Source: Mytilus californianus (Eukaryota; Mollusca; Bivalvia; Mytilida; Mytilidae). From it: a DNA stretch of 64,000 bases. Each line of letters opens with the position of its first letter. Within the stretch, counting starts at the first letter, position 1. The stretch lies in assembly GCF_021869535.1 (NCBI RefSeq), contig NW_026262690.1, positions 16,331,001-16,395,000 of the forward strand, given 5' to 3'. Below the pieces are notes generated by a model that saw only the letters and a program-made list of their open reading frames with translations, searched no databases and was not told the DNA's origin. The translations under genes and the position numbers were made by a program. Shown piece by piece: positions 41,919-54,959 of the stretch.

Positions 41919-44184
41919 TCGCCACAGGTTCGTTTATTAGTATATTGAAATTGAATAACTGGAGTTTATATCAAGCGATAACTAATTTTCACTTGTTATT
42001 AAACGTATAATTATCGCCTCGTGAAGTATTATTTAGCAGCGACACAAGTACCGATCGGTTATCGATGATCACATGGCATTGATTCAAACTACGCTAAGGG
42101 CACATGCTATGTTACTGCTCAAGACAATGAACTGACAAAAGGATATCTAAAAAAAAAATACAGAAGTCTTTCATCTTAGTTTTGAACTGTCCTTAACTTG
42201 CCAGTTTAAAAAAAAATATAAGCTGTAGTATCTTTTCATCAGCCGAACCCCGGGTCTATTATTAACAACAATATACTGTTTGTTATATTTTAGTTTTTAT
42301 GATCCTCTTTTGAATGTTTACTCAGCATGAACTGTATATATGTGAATCATTTAATTGATTAGCAGTGTACTTCGAATAAGTGGACTTTCAGAATGTTCTG
42401 TAGATTTGTTAATACTTTTAGTGTGTACTATAGAAAGAAGTTTTATTTTATGATAAATGTAGAATTAGACAAAGAAAAAGAATCTTAATTGTATTTCAAA
42501 CAGGGAAGACCTCTCGTGTTTCATTATTTGTCAAAGTCAATGTTATATCAAATTAGAATGGTTAAAATAAATCCAATAAGACGAAAGGTTAAAAGGGTAC
42601 ATGGTAATAATGAATGCTTAAATCGTAGGTGATGATACTTAAAAACTAGTTGGAAAGTGATAATACCTAATTAGATTAGAAAACCCCAGATAATAGCATA
42701 CGTAGGCAGTCAATAACAAGGATCCTATTGCGTTTCTGATCGATTGGAATTCTAATCATATAAAATGCATCTTCTTTTAATAATATCTAAAATGCTTAAT
42801 TCAACAATCTAAAAATGTCAATATGTCAGGTCGGGTGACATAATATCATTAAATCCAGTTTAGGATGCCAATCAAAGTGTTAATTACGCTTGATTTAATG
42901 AGTTTGATTCCCATGTTAGAAAGTGACAATGTTAGAAATCCATAGTAATAAGTTTTAATCCTTAATTGATGAGTTGATCCCTATTGCTTTTCGTAGAATG
43001 AACATTTGCATTGGTAACACAGAATTGTAGATCGTCATGGGCTTCACCATAAAAGAGTATTTTTTCAATCCAATGTTTCCTTAGCTGTATGTTTTTAAAA
43101 ATTCCCAAATGACCCGAACGCGTTGCTTTACAACGATTAGTCCGTTCAAAGTTCTACCATACTGGCAATTTTCCATATTATATGTGCATGTGTCAGAAGT
43201 TGTTTTAAAACTTCTACGTCATTTTGTTTCTGGTGGAGAGTTTTCTCATTGGCAAAAATACCACATCTTTTTTTTTAACAAAACATTTTTCTAAGAGTGC
43301 GGGATATATAAATACGCAAATACGTCCAGTTGAAATATGTGTGCCACGTTGTATGAACGTAAAAAAAAACCTTCAAACAACTCTTTGAGGGGTCCGAAGG
43401 TGTCATGTCATACTCCCTTGTCCGGAGGCTATTCAAAGTTCTGGTATTCATCAAGTTTATTTGTTAACGTTCTGAAAATGCATGTTATATTTGCCACTGT
43501 TCTTGAATACAAATCACTTTAAAGAAGTAAAACCCTATTTCTGGTGTATCCTTATTTGACCAAATACTTGAGAAATAGAGATGTCTGTGCCTTTGTAGAT
43601 AACTATTAATATAATATAATTGCTGTTATATTCAATATGGTAGGAATTCCTGGTTGTGCTAAATTCTTCACGATTGAAAACAACCTGTGATAATTGCTAC
43701 ATAATTGACATGGTGACAATACATGTACCCTTGGTATGCTTTAACTTGGTTAACTCATCACTTGACGATGCTTATAGCAAAATATCTTAAAATGCAAAAT
43801 TAATTCATATTTTAAAATGAAATTGTTTTAAGAATTATCATCTACATTAAAACGATTGTAAACTAATTAATTGTGACGTTTGGTCTAGGACTTTTGTCAT
43901 GTAACTTTTTGTCATTTGACGTTCTGTCCTTTTACCGCAAAATAGAGGTAAAAATAGAATTAAATAATATCTTAAAATATGTCTCAACTGTAATCATAAG
44001 TGTGCCGAACAGTCGTCAAACCAAGTATTTGAGTCTGATAAACGATACTTTTATCAGTATTTTTTTAGTCCGGTTGTTACAATGTAAAGACATTACAAAA
44101 CAGCATCGTTGTCAATATAATGGAATTTGATGCGAATGTCATACAAGTGAGAGGTTTAGCTAGCTATAAAACCAGGTTCAATCC
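41919..44184. other. Intergenic, no gene recognised
   Basis: No exon with both splice sites and a credible peptide was found. A family A-like word, GGTGGAGAGTTTTCTCATTG with ACCACATCTTT, appears near 43230-43270 on the minus-strand pattern. The frames at 43109-43522 overlap it and are not credible genes. Confidence 0.4.
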
Positions 44185-44350
44185 ACCATTTTCTACATAA
44201 GAAAATGCCTGTAACAAGTCAGGAATATGACAGTTGTTATCCATTATCCATTCGTTTGATGTATTTGAGCTTTTGATTTTGTCATTTGATTAGGGATTTT
44301 CCTTTTTGAATTTTCCTCGGGGTTCAGTATTTTTGTGATTTTACTTTTCA
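44185..44350 (+). repeat. Dispersed repeat family C, copy 2
   Basis: It contains AAGTCAGGAATATGACAGTT, TTCGTTTGATGTATTTGAGC, GATTAGGGATTTTCCTTTTT and CTCGGGGTTCAGTATTTTTG, the reverse complement of the block at 17895-18130. Confidence 0.62.
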
Positions 44351-45224
44351 GTCAAGTTTATTTAAAACCAAAATCAACAGGTTTAAAGGTATATCAAAGA
44401 AATAATACATATATTGGTCCAACAAATTTTCAGTATAGTCGACGGCAAAACTACAGAATTGACATGATAAACCCAGTTTATTTCATAATTATCCAGATTG
44501 ATAATGGAGAATTCAGTATAGTACAACTTTCGACATTTCAGACTTTTTGTTTGGTCGTAGAATCTCAAATTTGTAACCCGCAACATTTATAAATCGGTTA
44601 TTATCAAGATAAAACAAAGCGTACATGTACGGTAATTTATATGCAAGAAAGATATTTTCTATTATGAATTAGCTGCTACCATTTTTTTTTTTGAAAAAAA
44701 CTAACGAAAACTTATCTAATTTCCTACAGTAACTGTGAATTTAATCATATCGTGTCAATACTAAGGTTAACATGAAACTTTCACGATAACTTGTGTGTTA
44801 CATATCTCTCTGACAATAAAGTCGGATTATACAATCTATTTATTAAGAATAAGAGATTAATGAATTGCAAAATTATATTATGCATCGTATTTGTCCGCCA
44901 TTGCTGGACATGACACACGTTCTCGTAAAACTCTGACGTCACCAGAGAAAATTGTCTGACGCCAAAAAGAAAAAGTTATGGTTCTATGACGCCAATAGCT
45001 CAAGTGTCGAAGATCTCTTAATGGCGATAAGATATGTTAAAATCTAAATAAATAATTTGAATAACGATGTTTATCACAATTGTGAAACGCTTTCTTCGAA
45101 TTGTACAACTACTGGCCTCTAGTTTTTCGTTGGTTTAAAATTTGTAGTGAATAATATTTGGAAATCGTTATTTATTTAGTGTCTAGAAATAAATCAAACT
45201 GACTGAATGTTTTTGTCATTTTAA

Positions 45225-45917
45225 AGGGGCACTAGCTGTCAAATTCATGTTCACCGATTTGACTCAAATTGTCATATTTGATTTATAACCATGTAAAACA
45301 TTTATCCAAATTATAAATAGTCTAAAATACACAATTTACAGGGCATGGGCTCGATAATATGTAGCTTCGTTTCTTGTGTATTTTAGTCTTGACGCCATCT
45401 AATTAACTATCGAGTTGACCTCCGTACCTCCGATGGTCATATATGCGATATAAACATAAATATAGATATAAAAAGAAAGTGAACTCGTGTGATTGGATTT
45501 TTCTGGGTCTGTTTAATTTCATATTATAGATTAAAAATATATGTTAATCATCGTTTTTACCTGTGTAAGAATGATTTTTTGTGGATCAAATCAGTAAATC
45601 AAATGATTTACATTTGTTTCACTTTCAATGTTAACATTCTTTCCCTTTACATAACTTAACACGCACAATGCATGCGTTATCTATCTCTAGCTAAGGGGTT
45701 AAACTGAAGTTCACATGAATACGGATTCAATGAGGTCGAATTATTCACTTACAAGTGAATAATTCGTCATGAACGTTTCTTAGCTTATTTTGACAAAATT
45801 GAACCATACTGGCTGCTAAATGCAAATTATTATTTCACCATTTCACTTTCATTAATGATTGAACAAAAAAACAAATCATACTTTAGATTTTTTATATATC
45901 TCGTAGCTAGTGCCCCT
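45225..45917. mobile_element. TTAA-flanked MITE family T, copy 2
   Basis: The 693-bp element lies in inverted orientation relative to copy 1. Its termini are AGGGGCACTAGCT and its complement, with TTAA outside on both sides (45221-45224 and 45918-45921). It shares the TTAGTCTTGACGCCATCT and TTCACTTACAAGTGAATAAT blocks with copy 1. The two copies could pair as 4.5-kb-separated inverted repeats. Confidence 0.82.
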
Positions 45918-46079
45918 TTAAACGTTTGATTTTTGAAATGATTGTGTAGTTCACCTTTATGTTAGGCAATAGTAAAGTATTATGTACCTTTTCACACACA
46001 TATTGAATTATGATTAGTACCATTGTCACATAATTATCTCATTTACCAAAAACGTGATTTATGAATACATACAGAAATT

Positions 46080-48115
46080 GCTGTATTTGAGAAGGGGAAA
46101 AAGAAGCAGAAGAAACCAAAGTGAAAGGAATAAGCCAGAATCAAAAGTCGAAAATAAACCGACAATACCATGACAAAAACGAAATACACTGAAAACCAAT
46201 GAATGAGCCACAAGAACCCAATTAAAATTCGGCATATTAGTTGATATTATGTAACTATAAACGATAAAAAACAACAACAAAAAGTCATTACTGAAACGAT
46301 TGATTAAAAGAGAACTGACCATAAAATTTACATAAAGCGACCTGAGCTGCCAAATGTATGCTCACCAAATAAATTTTATTTAAAACGTAATATAGATGTC
46401 AGAGATACCAAAGCGATATTCCAACTCATAAATCGAAAATAAACTGACAATGCCATGGCAAAGAATATAAAACGACGAAGAGACAAACAACAATCCACAA
46501 AACACAACATAGAAAATTCAAAACTGAGCAACACGAACCCACCAAAAACCGGGGCTGATCTCAAGTGCTCCGGGAAGGTAAGCAGATCCTGCTCCACATG
46601 TGGCAACCGTCGTGTTGCTCATGTAAGTACAAACCTAGTGATCAGTCTAATTCGGTAGGTCACACTTGAAGAAAAGAGGACGAGATTGTGGTTAGGACAA
46701 ATATTTGACATATCCGTCGTCATCTGTGAAACAGATATTCCATAACGGTCAACGAACTCGTGATGGCGTCCATAAAATTTTCGACGGAATGATTTCAACT
46801 TCACCACTTGGAGCACCTGGTTTAACAGCTTCCCTGTAAGCAGCAACCCTCTGTCAAGGAAATCGTGAAGGGAAATGCAAGCTCTGGAATATCGTATCAA
46901 CTGGAAGATAAACATTTATACTCCATATGCTGGCGCTGCTGGAATGTTGGTACATAAAAATGGAAATTTCAGAATTAGAAAGCTGAATTCATCTCTTTTG
47001 TCGTAAAGTTTTGTTCACAACCGACCCTCATTGTCACTGTCTAGATGTTAGTCAAGATATGAGGCAGACTGCATTTGTTGTATCCTTTATTTCAAGTTCG
47101 ATGGGATAGTTGGTTCAACATAGTCACAAAACTTTTAAATTATTTAGTGAGATGAGATCATTTTTAGAGCGGAAATTACAGTTAAAGGACCATGCTCTCC
47201 CTAAGAAGAGCTCGTATGAATTCAGCCTCATATAAATAAAGGAACAAGTCGGCAAGAAGAGGAGGACAGTTGGTTTCTACGGGAATGCCGATTGTTTGTT
47301 GAAAAACATATCATCCAAACGTAAAAAATATGTTGTCAATCAAGAAATCAAGCATCTTGATAATTTCAGTTTCAGAGATGTTTTTGTTTTAATCAGAGTG
47401 ATTGTTTTACAAAGTACGATTTATCCCTCCCTAAGACAAGAAACTTGTAACTACGTAGGCCTTTCTGTTTTTATGACACAAAACAGGACCAACTCTTTCA
47501 ATTTGTCTTTTAGTTTGGAAATGGGAATACTTGAGTAAAGTGTAGAAAAGTCAAATGTTTTAATACTGTTGCAAGATGAAAGAGTCTTAGATTGTATGTA
47601 CTCTAAAAGACATTTGGAAGTTTTTTAGTATCCAAATCTGATTCACGCCACATCTCGAATAGGTAGTTTTGCAATAACTTTGAAGTCTGGCTTTGATTGT
47701 TGATACAATTGATGTTAATAATAAAGAGAGGTTTCTTGGAGCACTTTGAAGACCCAGCAATGTAACGTTGTATGTAAGGACACTTATGTAGTTTAGGTAT
47801 CCAATACAGTGAAGGAAGATCCAGTTATTTATCTTTGGTTAAAATTACAAAGGAACTTAGAACAGACCTATAATTATTACAAAGAGTTAAATTGCTTTAA
47901 ATCATATGAGCTGGTTATTAATTTATTATTGTTAAAACGATGATTTTCCTGCTTACAAAAACGTGTTTCTGGTGAAACCATCATCATAAAGTCATTTACA
48001 GTTGCTACCAAACTGACAATTGTTTATCGCAAATAGTTATTACTTATTAACTATAAAAGAAATATCACAATGCTAGCAATATTTACTGATAGTTTTACTG
48101 GTCTTCATTTAAATA
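46080..48115 (-). mobile_element. Penelope-like retroelement, copy 2
   Basis: On the minus strand the element starts near 48110 with GACCAGTAAAACTATCAGTA, as copy 3 does. It passes through the linker and reverse transcriptase with many frameshifts and an apparent large internal deletion, and ends with the C-terminal frame 46619-46915 (FQLIRYSRAC, DFLDRGLLLTGKLLNQ, KFYGRHHEFVDRYGISVS). The tail appears twice: a full one at 46390-46650 and a partial one at 46080-46200. Confidence 0.75.
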
Positions 48116-48124
48116 TATATTTCA

Positions 48125-48215
48125 GATTGGTTGAATAAGAGTTATTTTTTCCAAAGTACGTTTATCCCTCCGTAAGATAAGATACTTGTAACTACGTTAA
48201 ACTAGCAATTATCTG
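48125..48215 (-). repeat. Penelope-like internal fragment next to the 5' end of copy 2
   Basis: AAGTACGTTTATCCCTCCGT, then AAGATAAGATACTTGTAACT, matches an internal reverse transcriptase segment of copy 2 (47405-47455) in the same orientation. It lies directly upstream of the element's start, as expected for a partial tandem copy. Confidence 0.6.
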
Positions 48216-48354
48216 TAAAAATAAAGAGAAACTTAATTTGTCTTGCGTATGAACCATTTCCTATGTACAATGTATATATATATCTGCTTAAGTCGAGTAC
48301 AAAGTACAACGCATATAATAATGTCGCGTGTGCGTTTATTTTTACTTAGACGAA

Positions 48355-48440
48355 CTACAGACTCCCGAATTGCACAGGCACATACATAATGTTGCGACGT
48401 TTATCATGTTTACGAGCACTTTACTCTCCCCCTACCCGAG
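48355..48440 (+). repeat. Dispersed repeat family B, fragment
   Basis: ACTCCCGAATTGCACAGGCA, TTATCATGTTTACGAGCACT and TTACTCTCCCCCTACC match the family B core. Confidence 0.55.
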
Positions 48441-49715
48441 AGATAAGTTTGAAAGAGCAATCAGAGTATAATGGACACCTGCAAAACTAATCAAATAAAG
48501 TCTTCTGTTTTAGAGTTAAGGTCAGATGGTTAATAGGATCTCACGAATACATATATTATATGTAATGTTCTATGATTATACGCACATGTAATTGATCATA
48601 CAATCAGATTCAGCTATATATTTCATCAAATTTTACTTTGAAACAATTGGCAAGACATTATATGTAGTCCAATTCAAACTTAATTTTATCAATAAAAATA
48701 AAAATGTGTACAGTTGCTTGCGCGCTTATTTTGGAATGCACATGCAAGTACCAACTAATATAAAAAGGCGATGTGTTATAATTGTCAATGAAACAGCCAT
48801 ATACAAATCAATTTCAAAGATTTTACAGTTTAAATTTTACACATGCTTAACAATCATATTGAAGCCAAAATCACCTGATTTTGTGACAGTTTTACTTTTA
48901 AATTAGGCTGATAAGGGCCCTTGTTGATGCATTTTCAAAAGTCTCTATCATAAAATCTTTACCTATTAAAAGTAAATCACGAAAATGATAATAAAACACA
49001 AACAAGACGTTAAAATAATGAATAAATCAACCCCTAATTACATTTGCTAAGGAAAGTTTGAAGCTAGAAAGAAAACAAAACTATTCATGACATGTGAAGA
49101 TCTTATATAATTAAATTACAGTTTCTTTTTGTTTGGCTCAACTCTTATAAAACTATCGAAATGTTTTGCTAAATAAGATTAGACTTTGGAATTACAATGT
49201 AAACAGTAAGCACTGTATTGCCAATTATTTAATTGTAGAATGACAGATTGATTTATTGTATTGTGGGATCAGATTTAAATAATTTATTGTAAGAACAACT
49301 GAGATAATGGCTTGATGTGATTTTTTTTTTTCAATTGAAATGCACGAACAACATAAGTCACCATCCCAACATTAGAGTTGAATGAAACGATTACAGTCTG
49401 TCAAAATAACAAGCTTCCACACCATTGTCTTATGGTTCAATGTTTGATTTTTAATACAGTGTAAGGGTATTTGATAGAAAGCAAACTTGCAAGGATAAAT
49501 GTTTTACAAATGAGCATATCTTGAAAGATTGCAACAAAGGTTCAATTGATTGATTTCTGAATTTAATATTCATGCAGCTTGAATATTAACCAAATAAGAA
49601 ATGGTTTTTTTTTGTAAATTTTATTGATGTAATAGACTCAAATAATAACATATCATTACAGATTCTTAAATATTATGAAAAGCGCTAATTAAAGTATTTC
49701 TTGAAATTTTACATA
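48441..49715. other. Intergenic, no gene recognised
   Basis: Contains a family D start fragment near 48765 (AAAAAGGCGATGTGTTATAA) and no credible coding sequence. The 104-codon frame at 48592-48906 runs through that fragment. Confidence 0.4.
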
Positions 49716-49719
49716 CTCG

Positions 49720-49885
49720 CCCGGAGCACATGAGATCAGTTTTTGGTGGGGTTTGTTTGTTCCATCTTTAGTTTTCTATATTAAGTTTTGTATCTGTTAT
49801 TTGTCTTCATGTCGTCTTTCATTTATTGTAATGGCGTTGTCTGTTTTTCCCGACTTATGAGTTTTGAATGTCCTCTTATTATCTT
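49720..49885 (+). repeat. Penelope-like element tail fragment
   Basis: CGGAGCACATGAGATCAGTT, then TTTTGGTGGGGTTTGTTTGT and ATGGCGTTGTCTGTTTTTCC match the 3' tail of copies 1 and 3. No reverse transcriptase is attached. Confidence 0.65.
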
Positions 49886-50403
49886 CCTCATCATGTTTCT
49901 GAATCTATAGTAATAAAAAAAATTAATCTGACAATTTTTTTGTTTTATAAATTTGGCGATGTGATAGACGCAAAGTAATCCAGTAATGATTGATAACGAG
50001 ACTATTTACCGTTACAAAAAGAAGATTCAAAATTGAAATATTTATTTAATCTTAATCTTCTTTATACTACAGAAAAAATCTAATTCAGACATACCTGTGA
50101 ATATGCTATATCACATCTGTTTATTTTTTTATTTTTTAAGTCATGGCCGGTGTGACAATATTTGTTTCAAAACCAGGAAGATGTTTGATAGAAAAACAAT
50201 TCACCCGTACGTTTACGGAGAAAATATGAAAAATTTCCGGAAACAATACCCAAAAATCAATTATTGCTAGATGATATATATAGTAAATTGTTAAACAAAT
50301 AAGTACCATTGATATATACTTGTTAATTTCATTGCTGACAATTTTATAATTTAACTGTTAAATTAAAACTAATGTTAATTTAATATAATGATGCTTACCA
50401 GAA

Positions 50404-50526
50404 ACAACCCTGGATTTCTGGTATTTACAAACAGGGACTCTTTACTGGAATGCTGGACTAGTGAAGTACATTGTTAACAGCAGAAAGTGCAATTAGTTGT
50501 TGTTGAATAAAAAAAAAAAAAAAAGT
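50404..50526 (+). mobile_element. SINE-like poly-A retroposon, copy 2
   Basis: CCCTGGATTTCTGG, AACAGGGACTCTTTACTGGA, ATGCTGGACTAGTGAAG and ATTGTTAACAGCA are in the same order as in copy 1 (31955-32083), followed by a long A run. The two copies look roughly 70 percent alike by eye. Confidence 0.6.
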
Positions 50527-50909
50527 AATCCAATATCAGGTGTTAAAGTATTGAATGACAACATAGGATTACTGTACTAATATTGAGGAATATCGTCCCC
50601 AGCTGTACAGCATATTACCCGAGCTTAAGAGTGCAATATAATATACTTCGAGGGACAATCTTCCATAATATAAGTGCAATATTGTTTTTATGAATTAGTC
50701 CAATTCCTACAGCTCTGATGCGCAATTTTCATTTTCGCCATCTTGTTTATCTCTTGTTTTCTTGTGTGCAACTGTCGTTTTACTCAGAACCTATCTAGTG
50801 CATACCAAGTTATAAGGAGAAAGTATATAATGCAATATCAGTCAAGATTTAAAAAAAAAACTCATCGGAAATGTTGTACTTTAAAATTTATGTATATATA
50901 TATATATAT

Positions 50910-51400
50910 ATGAATGAATGAATGGTTTATTATAGTGCAACCTGCATATATACAATAGATTCATATTAGTACAATATTACATTGCAGCCAGCCAGATAGG
51001 CTTACGATGCACTGACAAATTAAAACTCAAATTTTTGATAACAAATAGTTTTGGACGAATGTCTAAGTTATAAGAAAATTCAACAGTTAAAGTAAAATAG
51101 TTGGAGAATTTCTCTTCGCATACGATCACAGTCCAAGATAAAGTTCTCTATACATTTGTTGTTGTTAGATAACAGTTCATTCAAGGCAGCATTTGGAGAA
51201 AGTTCATTTATGCGTAGAGGATAAGCAGGATCTGGTGATATTGCAGTAAATAGTTTATTTCTCAAAACCGAGTAACGATCACAGTATAAGATGAAGTGTT
51301 GCTCATCTTCAATAGATCCAGAATTGCACATTTTACATACTCGTTGTTCGATTGGAATGTTTCTATAGCGTCCTCGTTCGACTTCTAGTGGGAAAGTATA
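50910..51400 (-). mobile_element. LINE 3' end with (TTCA)n tail
   Basis: The minus strand encodes FPLEVERGRYRNIPIEQRV, then CKMCNSGSIEDEQHFILYCD, a Cys/His C-terminal domain typical of LINE polymerases, and ends at 51080. The 3' UTR ends in a CATTCATTCATTCA tail next to an AT microsatellite at 50910. It is 5'-truncated. The tail resembles that of the LINE at 8085-13650. Confidence 0.78.
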
Positions 51401-51404
51401 TATA

Positions 51405-53220
51405 TATATGAAGACCAGTAAAACTATCAGTAAATATTGCTAGCATTGTGGAATTGCTTTTATATTCACTATGTAATAACTATTTGCGATAAACAATTGT
51501 CAGTTTAGTAGCAACTGTAAGTGACTGTATGATCTGATGGTAACTAATCGTTTTTCTAATTTGTGGTCATGAGCCTACCTGATGATGGGTTTTTGTAAGA
51601 AGGGAAATAATTGTTTAAATAAGAATATATTAATAACCAGCTCATATAAAGTAAAGCAATTTAACTTAATTTATAATAATCATAGGTCTGTTCTATGTTC
51701 CTTTGGAAATTTAAACAAAGATGAAGAACTGGATCTGCCTTCACTGTATTGGATAATAAACTACATAAGTGTCCATACAAACAACGTTACATTGTTGGGT
51801 CTTCCAAGTGCTCCATGAAACCTTTTTATAAATTATTAACATCAATTGTATCAACAATCAAAGCTAGGATTCAAAATTATTGTGAAACTACCTATTCGAG
51901 AGGTGGCGGGAATCAGATTTGGAATTTGGATACTAAAAACTTCCAAATATCTTTTAGAGTACATACAATTAAAGACTCTTTCATCTTGCAACAGTATTAA
52001 AACATTTGACTTTTCTACACTTTACACAAGTATTCCCCATTCCAAAATGAAAGACAAATTGAAACAGTTGGTCCTGCTTTGCGTCATAAAAAAGAATGGC
52101 CTACGTAGTTACAAGTTTCTTGTCTTAGGGAGGGATAATTCGTATTTTATAAAACAATCACTCTGCTTCAAACAAATATTCTCTGAAACTGACATTATTA
52201 AGATTCTTGATTTCTTGATTGACAACATATTTGTTACGTTTGGAGGACGTGTTTTTCAACAAACAATCGGCATTCCCATAAAAACCAAATATGCTCCTCT
52301 TCTTGCCGACGTGTTCTTTTATTCATATGAGGCTGCATTCATACAGGATCTTCTTAGTAAGAAAGAAAAGAAGTTAGCAGTACCCCTTAACTTCACTTTC
52401 CGCTATGTAGATGATGTTCTCTCATTAAATAATTTAAATATTTGGTGACTTTGTTGAACGCATCTATCCCATCGAACTTGCGATAAAGGATACAACAGAT
52501 ACAGTCAAGTCTGCCTCATATCTTGACTTGAATCTACAAATTGTCAATGATGGTCGATTGAAAAACAAAACTTTACGACAAAAGAGATGATTTTTGCTTC
52601 CCAATTGTGAACTTTCCATTTCTATGTAACAACATTCCAGCAGCGCCTGCATAGGGAGTATATATCTCCCAGTTGATACGATATTCCAGGGTTGTATTTA
52701 CTATCATGATTTCCTTGATAGACGTTGCTGTTCACAAAGAAGATATTAAACCAAGAGTTCCTAGTAGTGAAGTTAAAATCGTCCCTTCGTAAATTCTACG
52801 GACGCCATCATGAGTTGGTCGACCGTTATGAAATATCCGTTTCACAGATGACAACGAATATGTTCCAACTATCGTTACTTCAATCCCGTCTCCTTTTCCC
52901 CGAAAATGACCTACAAATTAGACTTATCACCGGGTTTGTACTAACATGAACAACATGAATGGTGCCACATGTGGAGCAGCATCTTCTTACCCTTCCGGAG
53001 CACCTGAGATCCCCCCAGTTTATGGTTTTTGTGTTGCTTAGTCGTTAATTTTATATGTTGTGTTTTGTGTTCTAGTGTCTGTCTGTTTGTCATTTTTAGC
53101 CATGGTGTTGTCAGTTTATTTTTGACTTCTGAGTTTGGTACCTTTCGCCTCTCCTTTATTATGTTAGTTTCGCACTTTTTTCTACTAGTAAATCAAATAC
53201 TATCACTACAAGTGTTACCC
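51405..53220 (+). mobile_element. Penelope-like retroelement, copy 3 (longest)
   Basis: It starts GAAGACCAGTAAAACTATCA and runs to the tail with CTTACCCTTCCGGAGCACCT and CCATGGTGTTGTCAGTTT. Frames at 51582-51818, 51749-52000, 51846-52448 and 52725-52949 together cover linker, reverse transcriptase and C-terminus. In frame 51846-52448 KTFDFSTLYTSIPHSKM and FRYVDDVLSLNN are visible. The GIPMGTN motif is changed to GIPIKTK, and frameshifts break the rest. No GIY-YIG domain was found. Confidence 0.78.
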
Positions 53221-54237
53221 AAGATATAAACTTTAAATTTTCAGCAGTTTTAATTGAATTACTTGAAATTAAGAGAAGCTACACATAACATAGAGTGTCT
53301 TTCTGTTTTCCAATAACAATAATGTAACAGATACTAATACATCCTTTTAACGGATATGAACAAGATACATTTTTGAGCAATTTTGAACAGAGGAATTTAT
53401 TTTGTATAAAGATGATTAATTGAATGATAACGAAGCGAAACAATGAAAGATAATGAAAAAGTGTCAAAAGTATAAGTTCTGTTCACAGAAATCTTATTTT
53501 TCTAAATTGGTTAAAACCAAACTTCCCACATATGTGCTTATGTTATTAAGTGATTCTATTCACACTACAAAAAAGGCGATGAAGGGTTCTTAAATGAAAA
53601 CTTACAACGAAATACACAGACTTTTATTGAATACTTGTGACTGAACATAACTGATTTAAGTGGAATGCAATAGTTCGAAAATCAGTATAGTTCTATTAAC
53701 ACATAATTTAATAATGAGATTAAAATTTCGTATATAAATAAATGTTAAACTTCTGTCAAGTTTACCCCCGATTATTGTGAATTGTTAGATTATTTAAACA
53801 GTGGTTATTATGAAGACCTTTTAAAGATTTTTTTTATTCCTGGACAATTTTGTTAGACAAGGATATGTATAACTATATAAAAGACGTTTACCTAAAGTCA
53901 AACAGTTGAGGCAATATGCAATGATCTAAACATATAAGATTCCATATAGACGACATTAACATTAACACAGACATAAAGGCCGGACTTGTGAAGCTTAGGG
54001 ATACTATGATATATCCATTTTGACATGAGCTACAGTTGTCATAAGAAGACAATATATTTTTATTTATATTTATGCACCTATTATCTAACTTACCTATTAC
54101 AATTTAAAATTTCAAAAACGAAACATATGTCAGGAAATGTCTTATACCCATTTATTCCTGATTTTAAACACTACATTCTACCGTGATTGTCTACACGATG
54201 ATATGTAAAATATGGTTATAATTATCATTAGACAGGG
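53221..54237. other. Intergenic, no gene recognised
   Basis: AT-rich DNA with no repeat family shared with the rest of the window that I could see. Confidence 0.4.
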
Positions 54238-54241
54238 TTAA

Positions 54242-54800
54242 AAGGGGTATTTGCTACGATTTCGATAAACAGTTTAAATATGTTTCAAACATTTATAAAA
54301 AGCGGAATATTGAAACAATATGTCGGTATTAGCAGTCAGTATTTTTCAATTTAGCCAAAATAAGCCCAAAAAATATCGCTGATTTTTTTATTTGCTTGCA
54401 AGTCAATAATTCAACCTCAGTTGAATCCACAATCACGCTACCTTCCTTTTATTTTTAACCTTAGTCTGAGATGCGTTGTGCATATGCTCAGCATGTACAG
54501 TCATTAAAACGAATGTCAGCTTAAAAAGTAAAACTATGAATAGCAGAGTTTCTTGATTGATTCGACCCACAAAATAAGTTTTATACAGTTTATGAGTAAA
54601 ATTAAAGACTTGCACTACATCCAAATGTTTTATCTTTGTAATGCGATCACAGAAGTTAGAAAATCGACTTATACTGATGCAGATTCTCACTCATCTATTT
54701 CTATTTTATGTTAACTGTTTGTTAATATTTATAATCACACTTCATAGCGATTCCAGTCATTGAGTACTGTTTTCTATTGAACTTTGGAGTTCTGAATTAC
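54242..54800. mobile_element. TTAA-flanked MITE family T, copy 3, right end lost
   Basis: The left end TTAA followed by AAGGGGTATTTGCTACGA matches the terminus of copies 1 and 2. Inner words CAACCTCAGTTGAATCC, TCGACCCACAAAATAAG and TGTTAACTGTTT keep the order of copy 1. No right terminus is recognisable, so the end coordinate is approximate. Confidence 0.65.
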
Positions 54801-54959
54801 GTTTTGGTATTCATTTATTCAAATTGGAGAGTTTGAATAAATTCGGTGGGCATTAAGTTTGCAGCTGAGGCTCATATAAAAAATTGGCAAAAACATTTGT
54901 ATGAATCTATCAAAAATACGTAGATGGCCAATGAGTCCAAATGACGTGGATGTAAGCAG

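Noticed and set aside
48592-48906. 104-codon frame
   Set aside because: It crosses a family D repeat fragment near 48765 and has no domain.
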